64,000 nucleotides of DNA from Podocnemis expansa (taxonomy: Eukaryota; Chordata; Testudines; Podocnemididae). Of the stretch, positions 10,656 to 21,798 are shown one piece after another. The DNA lies in the NCBI GenBank assembly GCA_007922195.1, contig ML682028.1, positions 16,376,156-16,440,155 on the forward strand, in the 5' to 3' direction. Each line of letters starts with the position of its first letter. Position 1 is the first letter of the stretch. Position numbers and translations under genes: made by a program. The notes under the pieces are model-generated. The model was not told the DNA's origin. It did not search any database and was given only the letters and a program-made list of their open reading frames with translations.

Positions 10656-12433
10656 TCAGGGGTTTCCATGAATTTGGGGTGCCCAATTTGAAAAGCCTAT
10701 TGTCTGATTACTTAGTATTTATATAGTGCTTCATTTAGTCAGAGCATAGCTTCTATTGACTTCAGTTATTGCTGTGACTACTGATCACTTTTGCAAGTAA
10801 GAACCCGGGATATCTGGTTGGATACTCAACAATGCAGTTAGTGACCACTATTGAAGATTTTGGCTTAACTGGGTAGGAGCTCTGACACAGGCAGGGGTAG
10901 AATACAGTTCTCCAGGACAGTAAGGTTAATTTGCTGTGTGGCATCATATTGCCACTGAACTGGTGCCTCAGCAGATTCTTCAGATTCATTGTGCAGGTTT
11001 CTGCTCTCCCTGCATGGCTGGCTTTTGTTCCCTCTCCAATCAGGTCAGAAAACTCCCCTTCCATGCTGCATGAACACTTATGATGGTAAAATGTAGAAGT
11101 TAATGTCTGTGGAAAGTAGTACAGGTCTGTCGTTGCTCTCCTGCACTTCCACCCCACCTTTATGGGGAGAGAGACATCAGTTTGTAGCAGCAATAGTTTA
11201 CAAATAAGGAGATGACAGTGTTGAGGTTCCTGGAATAAAAATTATAAAGGGAAAGCTCCAAATCTGGAGAAACGAAGAACAGACAGTCCCTTCCAGCTAA
11301 GATTTTGCTAGAATAGTCTGACTGCAATGCTGAAGGTCAGAAAGTGCATGCTGGGGCCTGGGGAAAGCCCAATGCCATCTTTCAGGCAGTACTGTCTATG
11401 TAGAACGTTGGGCTGCTTTAAAATCCAAGTTATCCAATCCATTTGACCTTTGTTAGCCATAACAAGCACTTTGCCATCAGCTTCTGAAAAGCTGAACTCT
11501 TGGGCGAATTTCTACCCCTGACTGTTTCTGTGAAATGGAAAAGTCCGAGGCATGTACCTGATGTAATACAAAGGTCAAATCTCTGATTGCAATCTGGAAT
11601 GAGGGGAGTACCTAGCGGAGGTGGATTTGTCCAAAAGAAATCAGAAGCATATTGGCAAACTTTTGCAAGACTTGCTGACTTTGATACAGAGTAGTGTGTC
11701 AACCTGGAATGTGAAAATAGTAGTAATTAAAGAAGAGAGAGACTGGAACCAGTGGAGGAATACAACCAGTGGTCTAGCAAAAATAAAGCTTTTTCCCTGC
11801 ATTTATGAATAACCCAGCCCAGTTTCTTGATACCAAACAGATCTCTAGTCTTGTGTAGTGGACAGCTAGGGCCCACGTCCAATGACAGGCATTTTTGGAT
11901 GAGGGAGAGGGCTTGATACTTATACAGGTGTTTGATATTTGTAGCTATAAAGGCTGTTCAGCAGTTTATATGAGATGAGTGGAGGTTGGGCCAACTGAGG
12001 TCGTTTGGCATTCTGCAGGAGCTTGGTTGGGGAGATGATAAATCTCAGTTTAAGATTGAGGAATACATCTAAAATGTCTGCCCTAAGCAATCCATTTGGT
12101 GTTGTGCTTCCTGAATTCCAGAGTCCCTGCTGTTAGACAGGCAGTTATCTATTAGGTCTGATTATCTGATACCACTTGCTCATCAAACTTATCCTGCTGT
12201 GCGATTCCACGAATGCATCTCATTCAGTTCGACTGGTCCTTGCTCCCCTACTTAACAATAAGACCTGCTTTCTCACCTGGATAGTAAATCAACTTTTGGG
12301 GCTCAACCTTTCCCCTTTATAGTGGTAAAAACAGCCACTGAATGAAATGTGGGGTAAAATACAATGAATATACTGCACTCCTGTTGGCTGCGGGAACCAC
12401 ATAGCAGCACCCAGAAATGCTTAAGGCGGAGAA

Positions 12434-12447
12434 GGGGGGGGGGGGGG
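12434..12447. repeat. G14 homopolymer
   Basis: Fourteen consecutive G residues. Its length is uncertain in any single assembly. Confidence 0.9.
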
Positions 12448-12641
12448 TCAGTCCACTGTGTGAAGTTTCAGTATTATAAATAGTGGCAGCTTAGCCTTAA
12501 GTAGATGAAGTTGCCATTCACCCATGGGCAGAGACTCTGAGGTTTTGGGTTTTTCTACAGATGTGATAAATCTTTGGTGCTCATTATTCCTATTCGAAGC
12601 ATCTGTCTAGTCAGAAGGGACCTTAATCTGTATCAAAGTGG

Positions 12642-13445
12642 TTTATTTATGGACTCATATAAACTGGAAGGGGCCATGAGAGGTTGTCAGATCAAGTCCG
12701 ATGCACTCATGACAGGACCAAGTACCCTCTTAGACCATCTGTGACAGGTGCTTGTCTAAACTGCTCTTAAAAACTTCCACTGATGGAGATTCCACAACCT
12801 GCCTTGGAGACTTATTCAAGTGGTAAATCTCTATGAAGTTAGGAATTTTTTCCTAATGTACATCCTAAATCTCCCTTGCTGTAATTTAAGCGCATTGCTT
12901 CTTGTCCTCTCATAGGCAGTTAAGGAGAACAATGTTTCTTCCTCTTCCTCTTGAGAACCTTTTGGGGGCTTGAAAACTGTTAAGCCCCCTCTGTCTCCTC
13001 TTTTCCAGATGAAACAAACCTAGCTCTTTCAGTCTTCCTTCATAAGTCAAGTGCTTCAGAACTTTTAATCATTTGTGTTGATCTTTTCTGGGCTATCTCT
13101 AATTTGTCCACATCTTTCCTGAAATGAGGCACCCAGGACTGGGCACAGTAACTCCAGTTGGGGCCTAATCAGGGCAGAGTAGAGCAGAAGAATTACTTCT
13201 CATGTCTGTCTTACAATACTCCTGTTAATGCATCCAAGAATGGTGTTTGCTTATTGACTCAGATTTAGCTTGTGGTCCACTATGAAACCCAGATCTGCAG
13301 TACTCCTTCCTAGTTACTCATTGCCCATTTTGTTTATGTGCAGTGAATTGTTCTTTCCTAAGTGGAGTACTTTACTTGATCCATTTTGGTTTGGATTCAC
13401 CTGCTGTACGTTCTAAGAGGCTTAAGTATTTCCCAGATTCCTGGC
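12642..13445 (-). mobile_element. CR1 LINE 3' portion, minus strand
   Basis: The plus strand carries the familiar antisense CR1 series: ggaaggggccatgagaggt, caagtccgatgcactcatga, aggaattttttcctaatgt, gtaatttaagcgcattgctt, then ggcacccaggactgggcacag and the tccagttggggcctaatcag block. This is the 3' UTR and the end of ORF2 of a CR1 retrotransposon, truncated at its 5' end as most copies are. No open reading frame survives. Confidence 0.85.
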
Positions 13446-13691
13446 AATAGTTTAGCCTACAGGCCTTTACAAGATACAGAATTTTGAGTCAGGCTCCTTT
13501 CAAACCTTATTGCTAATATTGCTCTAGTAGTATGCCTAAAATATATTTTATTGATGTGGGCAGAACTCCTGAATTCCAAATAATTTATTTATAACAGTAG
13601 AAGTAAGTTTCCAGAGGGGTAGCTCTGTTAGTTTGCGTACAGCAAAAACAATGAGAATCCTGTGGCACCTTAAAGACTAACATTTCTTCGG

Positions 13692-13727
13692 GCATACGCT
13701 TTCATGAGCTCCAGCCCACTTCATCAG
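13692..13727 (-). ncRNA. Hammerhead-ribozyme-like core of the minus-strand PLE
   Basis: The minus strand reads CTGATGA (complement of 13721-13727), a seven-pair stem II (GTGGGCT with AGCTCAT around a GG loop), GAAA (complement of 13700-13703) and stem III GC-GTAT-GC (complement of 13692-13699). All core bases of the catalytic centre are present. The dinucleotide after stem III is CC rather than UC at the cleavage site, which would be expected to abolish cutting. It is the best-formed hammerhead of the window. Confidence 0.6.
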
Positions 13728-14064
13728 ATGCATGAAGTGGAAACTACAGTTGAATGGTATATATACACATGCCAGGATGTGGGAGGGCAAGTATTAACAA
13801 TGCCAATTCAGTTAGGTCGGATGGGGCCTATTCACAGTAGTTGTTTAAAGGGAGAGAATGTGTGAACAGCGACAATTACTTTTTGTAACGTGCGAACCAT
13901 TCCAAGTCCCTATTCAGAATCGATTTGATTGTGTCAGGCCTACAAATCACCTACAGCTCTGCAGTTTGGCGCTGAAGTCTATCTTTCAAGTTTTTTTTTT
14001 TTTTGTTGAAGTATGGCAACTTTCAAGTCTGCTACTAAGTGTCCAGGGAGATTGAAGCGTTCTC

Positions 14065-14376
14065 CTACTGGTTTATGGGTGTTGCATTTTTTATGTCCGA
14101 TTTGTGTCCATTTATCCTTTTGTGCAAGGACAGTCTGTTTTGGCCAGTGTACATGGCAGAGGGGCATTGCTGGCACATGATAGCATGTACCATGTTAGTG
14201 GATGTGCAGATGAATGAGCACCTGATGGTGAGGCTGATGTGGTTGGGACCTGTGATGGTATCACTGGAGTTGATGTACAGGCAGAGTTGGCAGTGGGATT
14301 TGTTGCAGGGATGGATAGGTTCCTGGATTAGTGTTCTTGTTGTATGGTGTTTGGTCGCTGGTGAGTTTTTCTTCAA
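14065..14376 (-). pseudogene. PLE GIY-YIG endonuclease fragment (open frame, about 103 codons)
   Basis: The open minus-strand frame contains a cysteine/histidine linker (HPCNKSHCQLC), the stretch IRCSFICTSTNMVHAIMCQQC, then the GIY-YIG-like AMYTGQNRLSLHKRINGHKSD. In PLEs the YIG motif is followed by R and later a Glu; here YTG replaces YIG. The frame closes after ATPINQ, before the expected C-terminal segment. Family role: nicks target DNA for target-primed reverse transcription. The opposite-strand open frame at 14039-14410 is its shadow. Confidence 0.7.
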
Positions 14377-15404
14377 GCTGTGGGGCGGGGCTGGCTGTAA
14401 GCAAGGATAAGCCTGTGTCCCAAGGCTTGACAGTGTGGGATCATATTCTAGTATAGAAATAAGGTTTAGGTAGATGTAAATGTTTAATAGAAATGAAAAA
14501 GATGTTCAGTCTTGCTGGACAAGACTGTGAAGAATAAAATATTTTGGAAACTTTTAAAGAATCATGTTTGTCTGAAGATGATGTGTACCTCAGCTTGGAG
14601 CAAAATATGAGGATGACTACCAGTCTTATTCATGGTACTTGTGATGGGCAGCTATCACCAAATTAAATATTTAAAATTTTCTTATGAATGTATTTTTAGT
14701 CATAGTTCTCGTCTCACCCACAGTTACATAGCCTCTCCAGCAAGAAGTTCTGAGGGACAGCCTGATAGCTACACATGGGCAGATACAGTGCTTGTTGTGT
14801 CACAACCAGTAAATGAAATCCCCCGAGTCCTGAAATTTGGATCAGTCTTCTCTGGAAGAGAGAGGACCCAAGAGATGGCTCTAATGGACATAGGTTGAAG
14901 GGCCGGGAGGATGACAGAATTCTTCTGTTCATGGAGGAAAGATAAAATGTGTTGGTGGGAAGAAGACAGCAGTGTGACTAAGAAAGAAGCAAAAGCTAGA
15001 CAATTAGGGATTCATGTTTGTTGCAACAGTGACTAAAAAGCATTATCTCTGCCATGGCCAGTAGAGCATGAGTACACTTAAAAACCCTAATTCAGCCTTG
15101 TTTTCTTGGCCGTTGTCTCCACAGTGTTAGAATAGACTGGTTTGAGCAACTTACTTTCCTCTCTCCACATCAGTTTGTGCCTGTTTAAAGCCTAGCATAT
15201 TGTTACAGAACACCCTGTGCATGGTATGCATGTAAGCAAGACAGCATAGATTCATGGTATATGTAAACTGTTTGGTCATTTCAGTTTGAACTAGTTTTGC
15301 TGTTTGTATTAGGTTTTCCAGTTGTGTACTATTCACTTAATTTCTTTCCACTTGTTAATAAAAATAGTATTTTAAAATCTTGTGCTCTCTGAAAAAGTGA
15401 AACA

Positions 15405-15458
15405 AACCAGCAGTTTTGTGGCATTTTTAAAGACTAACAAATTTATTGCATGAGAAAG
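15405..15458 (-). mobile_element. PLE terminal-repeat fragment, minus strand
   Basis: The sequence agcagttttgtggcattttt followed by aaagactaacaaatttattg and catgag matches the left arm of the palindromes at 915 and 4422 and then stops before the hammerhead stem. Confidence 0.6.
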
Positions 15459-16524
15459 CAGTTATAGTTGGAATGCATTCCCTAACTATTTCTTCTGGAT
15501 GCATGGGAAGGTATGAACAAAAGAAATATGAAAATACCATTAAATGGGAAAAATGCCTTTTATTGGTACAAAAGCATTTATATTTCACAGCAGTTTCGTT
15601 AGTCAGCTTGACTGGAAAGTTGAGTCCTCCTCTTAGGTCCGTTCCTCCCCTCCCATGATGGCACATGGCACCCCTCTTGTTACTTAGTTTTTTCCTGGCA
15701 GTAACATGCATTTAATTCCCCTCCTTCCCCCCCCCCCCCAGGATTTTCTGATTAGATGAATGGAATAACCTTGTAACATTGTTTCAGGTATTAAGGTAAC
15801 ATTTTCCATGCCTTTCATAAAGGCGGTGGAGAGCACATCAAAGAGCAACCACTTTGAAGAAGTATTAAAGGTAATGGTCATTATGATGCGTTAGATGTCT
15901 CCCAAAACCACATTCCTCAACTATTCTGTACCAACAGAAGTTGAGCTTCTGCCTTTTATTAGCATAACGAAGGTATGACGTGATTAGTTAGGCTAACCAA
16001 GAGTAAGTGTATTAGGCACAGAAAAATCACTTATGGTGCAGAGAAAAGTCCATTTTTCTGTATGTTGAGATTGTTTTAAAACAGCATGGTAGATCTTCTC
16101 CAGCTGGCATCTCAGGATTCTGATCTAAATCAAGGCAATTTAAATAATTTTATTCAAGATTTAGAGAAAAATAACTGATTTAAATCTGTTTTTCAAAACT
16201 TACCCTAATTTTAAAATATATGCTAATGCAGTTTGATTACATTTTTTATGCTTCTTATAAATTCTGCTTTTTAATATATTTGTTTTACTACTAGTTTCCT
16301 GTTTTAAATAGTGACCAGTGGTTTTGGATTGTCTCGACTTTTAGGTATTAAGGTTGAGAACCGCAGTGGTTGAGATCCACTGCACTGGTGGGATAGTACT
16401 GCAGTTCAGAATATTCTGGAAGTTTTGGGTGGCATAGTACTGCAATAAGAAATGGCTAAGGAATTTTAGACTAAGAATTACATTTAAATTTTTCATCTTT
16501 CTGCTTCTGGCAGGTTCCCTCTTC

Positions 16525-17000
16525 CTACCTCCCCACCCCATTCCCTGCCAGGAGCCAACCCTGGACTTCTCTTATCCCCAGCCCCCCTTGGGAGCCTGGG
16601 GAAGCTGCTAGAGGCTTCACCATTGTGTTCCTGAGGGAAGCAGCCCACCGCTTCTCTCCTTTGGGGAGTGGGTTCCAGCTGCCTCTGCCTGTCAGTCCCC
16701 CTTGCTCCTCCCCTGCTTTCATGTGCTCCCACCAGGAGCCAGCAGCCTTGTTGGTTTCATGGCTGAGCTTGAAATTGAGAAGGGTGCCTGCCTTCCGGCA
16801 GGGAGCAAGCTAAGAAACTGCCTGCAACTTTTCCCATCCAGGCTGCTGGAATCTAGCCTCCTGCAGCTTCTCCTGTCCCCGTTGTGGCTCACAGCCAAAG
16901 CTGGAATCCAGCTGCCCCTGGCTTGCAGCAGCCAGGGCTTGGGCTTTTTTGTGGATTTCACAGCTCTGGTGAAATTGGTAAGAGTGACAGCCCCACCACC
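16525..17000. repeat. GC-rich, CpG-poor block, probable repeat interior
   Basis: This segment is visibly richer in G and C (cccc, ctgcc and ccagc words) than its surroundings but almost lacks CpG, so it is not a promoter island. Open frames on both strands here reflect composition. Similar CT/CAGC-rich texture occurs at 37270-37540 and 60470-60840, which suggests interiors of one repeat class, possibly hAT-like. The assignment is weak. Confidence 0.35.
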
Positions 17001-18539
17001 TATGTGCATTTGATACCGTGTTGCCCTAACTAAGCTGACAAAAGCCCTATATCTTTGATCAAGGTGATTGTATTTTGTTGATAAAACAGTAGTTTTGTCA
17101 GCAGGGTGGGGGAATTGCAGTGTGCACATCAGCATTGTTTGTCAACAAAAGCCGGCTTTTGACAAACTCTCTAGTATTGATCAGCCAGCAGCTATGCTGA
17201 CCTAACCCCCGGGTGGGCAGTGCTCAGCAGATGAGTTTTTTTTTGTCAGCCTAGATACTGTGTCCTGCTCTTGGGGATGTGGATTAAGTGCAGGAAAATC
17301 CATTGCTGTAGTATTTATTTATACTGAAGCACTACAGTGACATAGCTGCAACTGTGCTTCTCTAGCATTTTGAGTGTATGCATACCTTCATTCTGTCACT
17401 TATGTCATGTTTTCTAATACTGTAATCTTTCTTGTGGCTCTTATCTGAGATACCAGAACTGGACACTCTTCAAGCAATGGTTGCCCCATTCCCAAATGCT
17501 TCAAGGACTATGATTGAAAATTTCCAGGAACCCCAAGAGGCATTTAAAAATCAATGCAAGTTCCCTTCTCCCTTACCTTTGAGATTGTAGAAAGAAACTA
17601 TACAAATACATGCAGCTTGGAGATAACTGTGGTGTTTTCCCAAAATGCAGAGCATTGCACAGCATGGTAGGTATAGGTGGACAAAAAGACAAGACATGTT
17701 TGTGCCATGAAAGGGAGAAGACATTTTAATAAGTTGTGCAGTGTTTGCTGTGGTTGGATGAGAGGAACATGTTTTCCGATGGTTCCCTGAAATATGAGAC
17801 TGTCTCATACTAATAGTGTTACCTGTCTGAGGACTGAAATTCAAGTGTATGTGGAGTACTGTCAGGGAGCATCTTTGAATTGAGTTAGTTTTCAGTTGAG
17901 TAAAATGGATGAGGCTGATCAGTTTAATTGCAAGGCAGTTTCATTCTGCTGTTCTTTCAAAATGATTTGGAGTGAGTGGAAGGGGTATATAGAGAGGTGA
18001 TTTGAAAGTGGAAAGATATAAAGGGAACTCTGTTTCCTGTAGCTCCCAAAGATTTCCACTGTTCCACTCCTTCAAGAGTGGTTTAGCTTTCATTAATTAC
18101 TGCTCATAGAGTTAAAAACTAGTGAAAACAACAGTTTATTAGTAAGGTTCAGGATAGTTTTTAGTAGACTTGATCAGTAGTGAAATTGAACAGAATTGTT
18201 TTCGCATTGGAGTGTTTAGGAAAGCTTTAAATAGTAATTGAGACAAGCTTGATGGGTGCTATATAAGGGGAATGGAAGGGTAAAGAATTTGAAACCCCTC
18301 CAAAATGAGAGTGAAGAGCTCCTTCCCGACAGCCAGGAATCAGAATGTGTGCATAGGATGGAGGGGAGATGAAGAAGGGAGGAGGGAAATTCAAATTTAT
18401 ACGGCTAGTCTGATAGTGTCCTTTTGATGGACGTTCTTAGGTTTCCAAGTTCCAAAGGGGCAGCAGTGTTAGTCTAGTTCAGCAAAACAAGCAAGGCATT
18501 TAAAGACTAGCAAATTTATTTATTGCATGATCTTTCATG

Positions 18540-19120
18540 GGAGCTTCCAGAAAACACCATCCTGACCACTATGGACATAGAAGCTCTTTACATCAAAATC
18601 CCCCACAAAGATGGATTACAAGTGTTAGAAGAACTATCCCAGATGATGCCACAGCACACCTTGTGGCTGAGCTTTGCAGCTTTGTGCTCACCTGCAACCA
18701 CTGCAGATTTGAGGATAATTTATGCCTCCAAGTCAACTGCACTGCTGTGGGTACCTGCATGGCCTCACAACATGCCAACATTTTTATGGGCGACTTAGAA
18801 CAGGATTTCTCAAGTCTCATCCCAAAGCACCTCTCCTCGATTTACACTACATTGATGACATCATCATCATCATCATCATTATCTGGATCCACGGTAGGGA
18901 TGTCCTTGAAGATTTCAACAATTTCCATTCCACCATTAAACTTAGCTTGGAACACTCTGCACAGAAGATCCACTTTCTGGACACTATGGTACAAATTAGG
19001 AATGGACGCATCAACACCACCCTATACTGAGAACCTACTGATCGGTATAGTTAACTACATCCTTCGACCTTTCATCAAAAACACACCACACGATTCATTG
19101 TCTACAGCCAGATCCTAAAG
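18540..19120 (+). pseudogene. PLE reverse transcriptase, frameshifted fragment
   Basis: Three frames supply one RT core in order. Frame one gives PENTILTTMDIEALYIKIPH (motif A with its catalytic Asp, about 18547-18606). Frame two gives the region of FEDNLCLQVNCTAVGTCMA and HANIFMGDLEQDF (motif B). Frame three gives LHYIDDIII (motif C, the YxDD box, about 18838-18864), then FNNFHSTIKLSLEHSAQKI and HFLDTMVQIRNGRINTTLY. The last block ends in TGA. An ATC microsatellite follows YIDD directly, giving about eight isoleucines where the family has about three hydrophobic residues before Trp. At least two frameshifts are needed to read through, so it is dead. Confidence 0.85.
18853..18879. repeat. (ATC)n microsatellite inside the RT catalytic motif
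   Basis: Tandem ATC (cat cat cat...) units run from the second Asp codon of YIDD to the following ATT ATC TGG. They encode an Ile run in the RT frame and a Ser run in another. Confidence 0.85.
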
Positions 19121-19628
19121 TATAACTGCATTTGCTCTGATCCCTGAGACAGAGACAGACATTTTCAGGATCTCTGTCAGGCATTCTTAAAACTATAGTA
19201 CCCACCTGTGGAAGTATGAAAACAGATTGACAGAGCCAGACGGATACCCTGAAGTCAATTACTGCAGGAGAGGTGCAAGAAATAAAACAACAGAAGACCA
19301 CTGGTCACCACATACAACCCCCAGACCTCTACAGCTGATCATTAAGGACCTACAGCCTGTTCTAAAAGATGATCCTTCACTCTCTCTAGCCTTGCGAGAC
19401 AGACCTCTCTCCTCACTTACAGACAGCCCCCTACTGTTAAACAGATACTCACCAACAACTACAGACCTAACAATAGAAACATTAAAGCAGGCACATATCC
19501 CTAAACAAACTATGTTGCCAACCTTGCCCACATATCTGCACAAAAGACACCATCATAGGACCTAATCAAGCCAGCTACTCTATCAAGGGCTCATTCACTT
19601 GCTCATCCACCAATAGATTTATGCAGTC

Positions 19629-19940
19629 ATGTGCCAGAAATGCCCCCACACCTTATACATCGGACAAACAGGACAATCTCTGTGCAAAAGGACAAATAGG
19701 CACAAGACTGAGATCAGAAATCACAACATTCAACAACCAGTTGCTGGGTACTTCCATGTTTCTAATCACTCTGTAGATGATTTGATAACAGCTCTGCTCA
19801 AAGAGGAAACAGCTGAACTAGAACTAATATGCAGATTCAATGGTGTGAAACCAGGATTAAATTGTGACTGTGGAGTCTTTTCCCATTACAACAGGTCATT
19901 TGACTTCACCTTCCTCTGTGTGCTGTTTCCCAGTGTTTGA
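19629..19940 (+). pseudogene. PLE GIY-YIG endonuclease, C-terminal fragment
   Basis: An open frame carries MCQKCPHTLYIGQTGQSLCK and RTNRHKTEIRNHNIQ, a clear GIY-YIG domain (LYIG with the following R/H residues), then YFHVSNHSVDDL and the family C-terminus with a GLNCDCGVFSHY motif, ending at a TGA. The upstream zinc-linker (CPHISAQ-like) region lies in other frames around 19510-19560. The family role is target-site nicking for PLE integration. A separate retained start for this part is not implied; the ATG is internal. Confidence 0.8.
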
Positions 19941-20051
19941 ATCTTAACAACTGATTTGATCTGCTGTTACAGTATGACCTGATCCTATGACTTACGCTCC
20001 CCTGCATTTATTTTTCTCCCATTCTGTAAGTTCCCCCTATCTTCAAAGCAT

Positions 20052-20095
20052 CTGATGAAGTGGGATTTTGTCTTAGGAAAGCTCATGTGATAAAT
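20052..20095 (+). ncRNA. Degraded hammerhead-like core at PLE 3' end
   Basis: CTGATGA at 20052-20058 and GAAA at 20077-20080 are intact. Stem II between them (AGTGGGATTTTGTCTTAG) has lost most pairing, since TCCCAC has become TCTTAG. The stem III region reads GCTCATGTG. It is likely inactive. Confidence 0.5.
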
Positions 20096-20522
20096 AAATT
20101 AGTCTTTAAGCGCCATAGGATTCCTTGCTTGTTTTTCTTATGTTTCTAGTAGCTGGAGAGCACTGGGTGTTTCTCAGTTGAGTATTGCTCCTTCCTTGAT
20201 CTAGCTTAGGGGCTTCTGCCTCTTTTATCACTGTGGCTATGAAGCATCTAGTACATTTTCTTCCAACAACTCTTTATATTGCTTGTCTGAGAATTTAGAA
20301 ACAAAACAAAACAGGAAAACATCATGCTAAACAATATTAGCTTTAATAAAAGATTTTTCTATAAGCATGAAACAGTGAGGATCTTGAAATAATGCTTTAA
20401 AAGCAATGAGAGAGCTTAGATCTCTTTGATTTAAATACTTTACAACATTTGTTGGTTTATTTTTTTCTTTGTCACGATGCTAAACTTTTCAAGTGCAAAT
20501 TAAAACATTTAGGTGTGAGCAT

Positions 20523-20665
20523 GCTATGGTTCTCAACCTTTTGCAGGTCATGACACACTTGGTGGCATATGACAACCCTACAGGACACACCAGCCCACCT
20601 CCCTATGGCCAAATCCAGCCATTTTCCCAGCTCTCAGTGATGCGCTTACTGCTGCGTGGAAAGCT
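20523..20665 (+). mobile_element. hAT-type MITE fragment
   Basis: It opens with atggttctcaaccttttgc and continues ggtcatgacacacttggtgg and cacaccagcccacct, a common hAT-derived sequence in amniotes. The right inverted end is not visible. Confidence 0.5.
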
Positions 20666-21003
20666 ACTGCACTGTGGAATTGTGAATCTTGATACTTGGC
20701 TCACCAGCTGTGCTTTGACTAGCATTTGATTGAAATGCATATTCTCTTAAGTGTGTTTTCTATACAGATTTTTCTTTTGTATTTTTAAGTGTGTATTTCT
20801 TTCCTTCTCCTAAAAGGTCATCAGAAGTAAGGCTTGGCTTCCGAAAAATCATTTTGAAGTTCTGTGCACAGCTTCCTGCATAAATCAGGCATCTGTATAT
20901 GTGGTAGAATAAATTTATCTATCTGGCCATATACATACATGCGCATAATAACTGTGGTCCTACTTTAGAAAATTGCAAGTGTGAATTCAGTGGTAGTCAG
21001 ATC

Positions 21004-21031
21004 AAAAAAAAAAAAAAAAAAAAAAAAAAAA
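21004..21031. repeat. A28 homopolymer
   Basis: Twenty-eight A residues, ending five bases before the target duplication of the adjacent hAT MITE. No retroposon body is recognisable to its left. Confidence 0.9.
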
Positions 21032-21043
21032 GCCTGTCTAGAC

Positions 21044-21260
21044 CAGTGGTTCCCAACATTTTCTGTGTTGTGGCACACCTTATTACTTTTAATTAATTTG
21101 AGGCACACTGCTATGAAGTTTCCAAATGAACTCATGAATATTCATGAGCCAATGAGCCAATCCAGAGCTCTTTGAGTAGTTTTTCAAAAAAATTTGAGGC
21201 ACACCTGCTCAGGCCTGATGGCACACCTGTGTGCCTTGGCACACTGGTTGGGAAACACTG
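21044..21260 (+). mobile_element. hAT MITE, 217 bp, with intact 8-bp target duplication
   Basis: Ends are cagtggttcccaac and gttgggaaacactg, near-perfect inverted repeats. The 8-bp duplication gtctagac lies at 21036-21043 and 21261-21268. The interior repeats ttgaggcacac / gcacacc words (lose of coding capacity). The sharp duplication implies a relatively young insertion compared with the other MITEs here. Confidence 0.9.
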
Positions 21261-21524
21261 GTCTAGACACCTTCCAGCAGTTTCCTTCTTCCCCGAAAGA
21301 ACTCTAGCCCTTCTTTTAACAAGGCAGTCAACTTCTTTACTCAAATTTAAATTTTAGAATAAAGCTTCTTAGTGGAAAAATTCATAAGCTTTAAGACCAT
21401 TTGAAATGTTTCAGCAGTGTTTAACACTTTTTTTTTTTTCCAGTGAAAATTTTTTGTTAAAACTAACACACCCATACAGCACTAGGAACCTCAGTACTTG
21501 GGAATCTAAAAGTAAAACTGACTA

Positions 21525-21798
21525 TTGCTTGGTTTATACTAAGAAATTAGGTCAGAATAACTATGTTGTTGTGTTGTGTGAAAAAGCCACACCTTTGAGT
21601 GACACAGTTAAACCAACCAAATGCCAAGGTAAGCAGTGCTAGATCAATGGGAGAATTTTCCCATTGACCTGGCTGCTGCCTCTTAAGGAGATGGAGTACT
21701 TTCATTGGCCCTCCAGTCAGCTTAGGCAGCATCTTCATCGAAATGCTTAAGTGACATAGCTGAAGTGGCATAGCTGTGTTTTGAGTGTAGACAAGCCC
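21525..21798 (+). mobile_element. Non-autonomous DNA transposon with tctacact-type ends
   Basis: The left end ttgcttggtttatactaag and right end tgagtgtagacaagccc are diverged inverted repeats of the ggcttgtctacact class. The interior has no coding sequence. Confidence 0.55.

Larger units (their letters stand above)
13608..14400 (-). mobile_element. 5'-truncated Penelope-like element, minus strand
   Basis: The 3' end lies at left: ggggtagctctgttagtttg, then caaaaacaatgagaatcctg and tggcaccttaaagactaac, then the hammerhead-like block. The minus strand of 14376-14065 encodes the C-terminal part of a GIY-YIG PLE protein. Between them is about 300 bases of 3' UTR. The copy ends near 14400, so the reverse transcriptase part is absent, as expected for 5' truncation on insertion. 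It is a different subfamily from the element at 18448-20140, judged by the terminal and hairpin sequences. Confidence 0.75.
18448..20140 (+). mobile_element. Penelope-like retroelement with inverted terminal copy, RT and GIY-YIG remnants
   Basis: Left end 18448-18540 is an inverted copy of the element's own 3' end: aaaacaagcaagg / ccttgcttgttttt and the aaagactag-caaatttattta block occur on opposite strands at the two ends. Between them lie reverse transcriptase motifs (18540-19030), a linker, a GIY-YIG endonuclease (19629-19900) and a 3' UTR with a hammerhead-like sequence (20052-20090). The order fits a GIY-YIG PLE. Frameshifts and stops make it non-autonomous. The RT is truncated at its N-terminus: only motifs from the LTTMDIEALY region onward remain. 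Confidence 0.85.

Noticed and set aside
14039..14410. 123-codon plus-strand open frame
   Set aside because: It is the antisense shadow of the PLE GIY-YIG fragment.
16493..17135. GC-rich block as a CpG island, promoter or USP10 exon 1
   Set aside because: CpG is rare, no short exon with the expected N-terminus and donor is seen, and open frames occur on both strands from composition.
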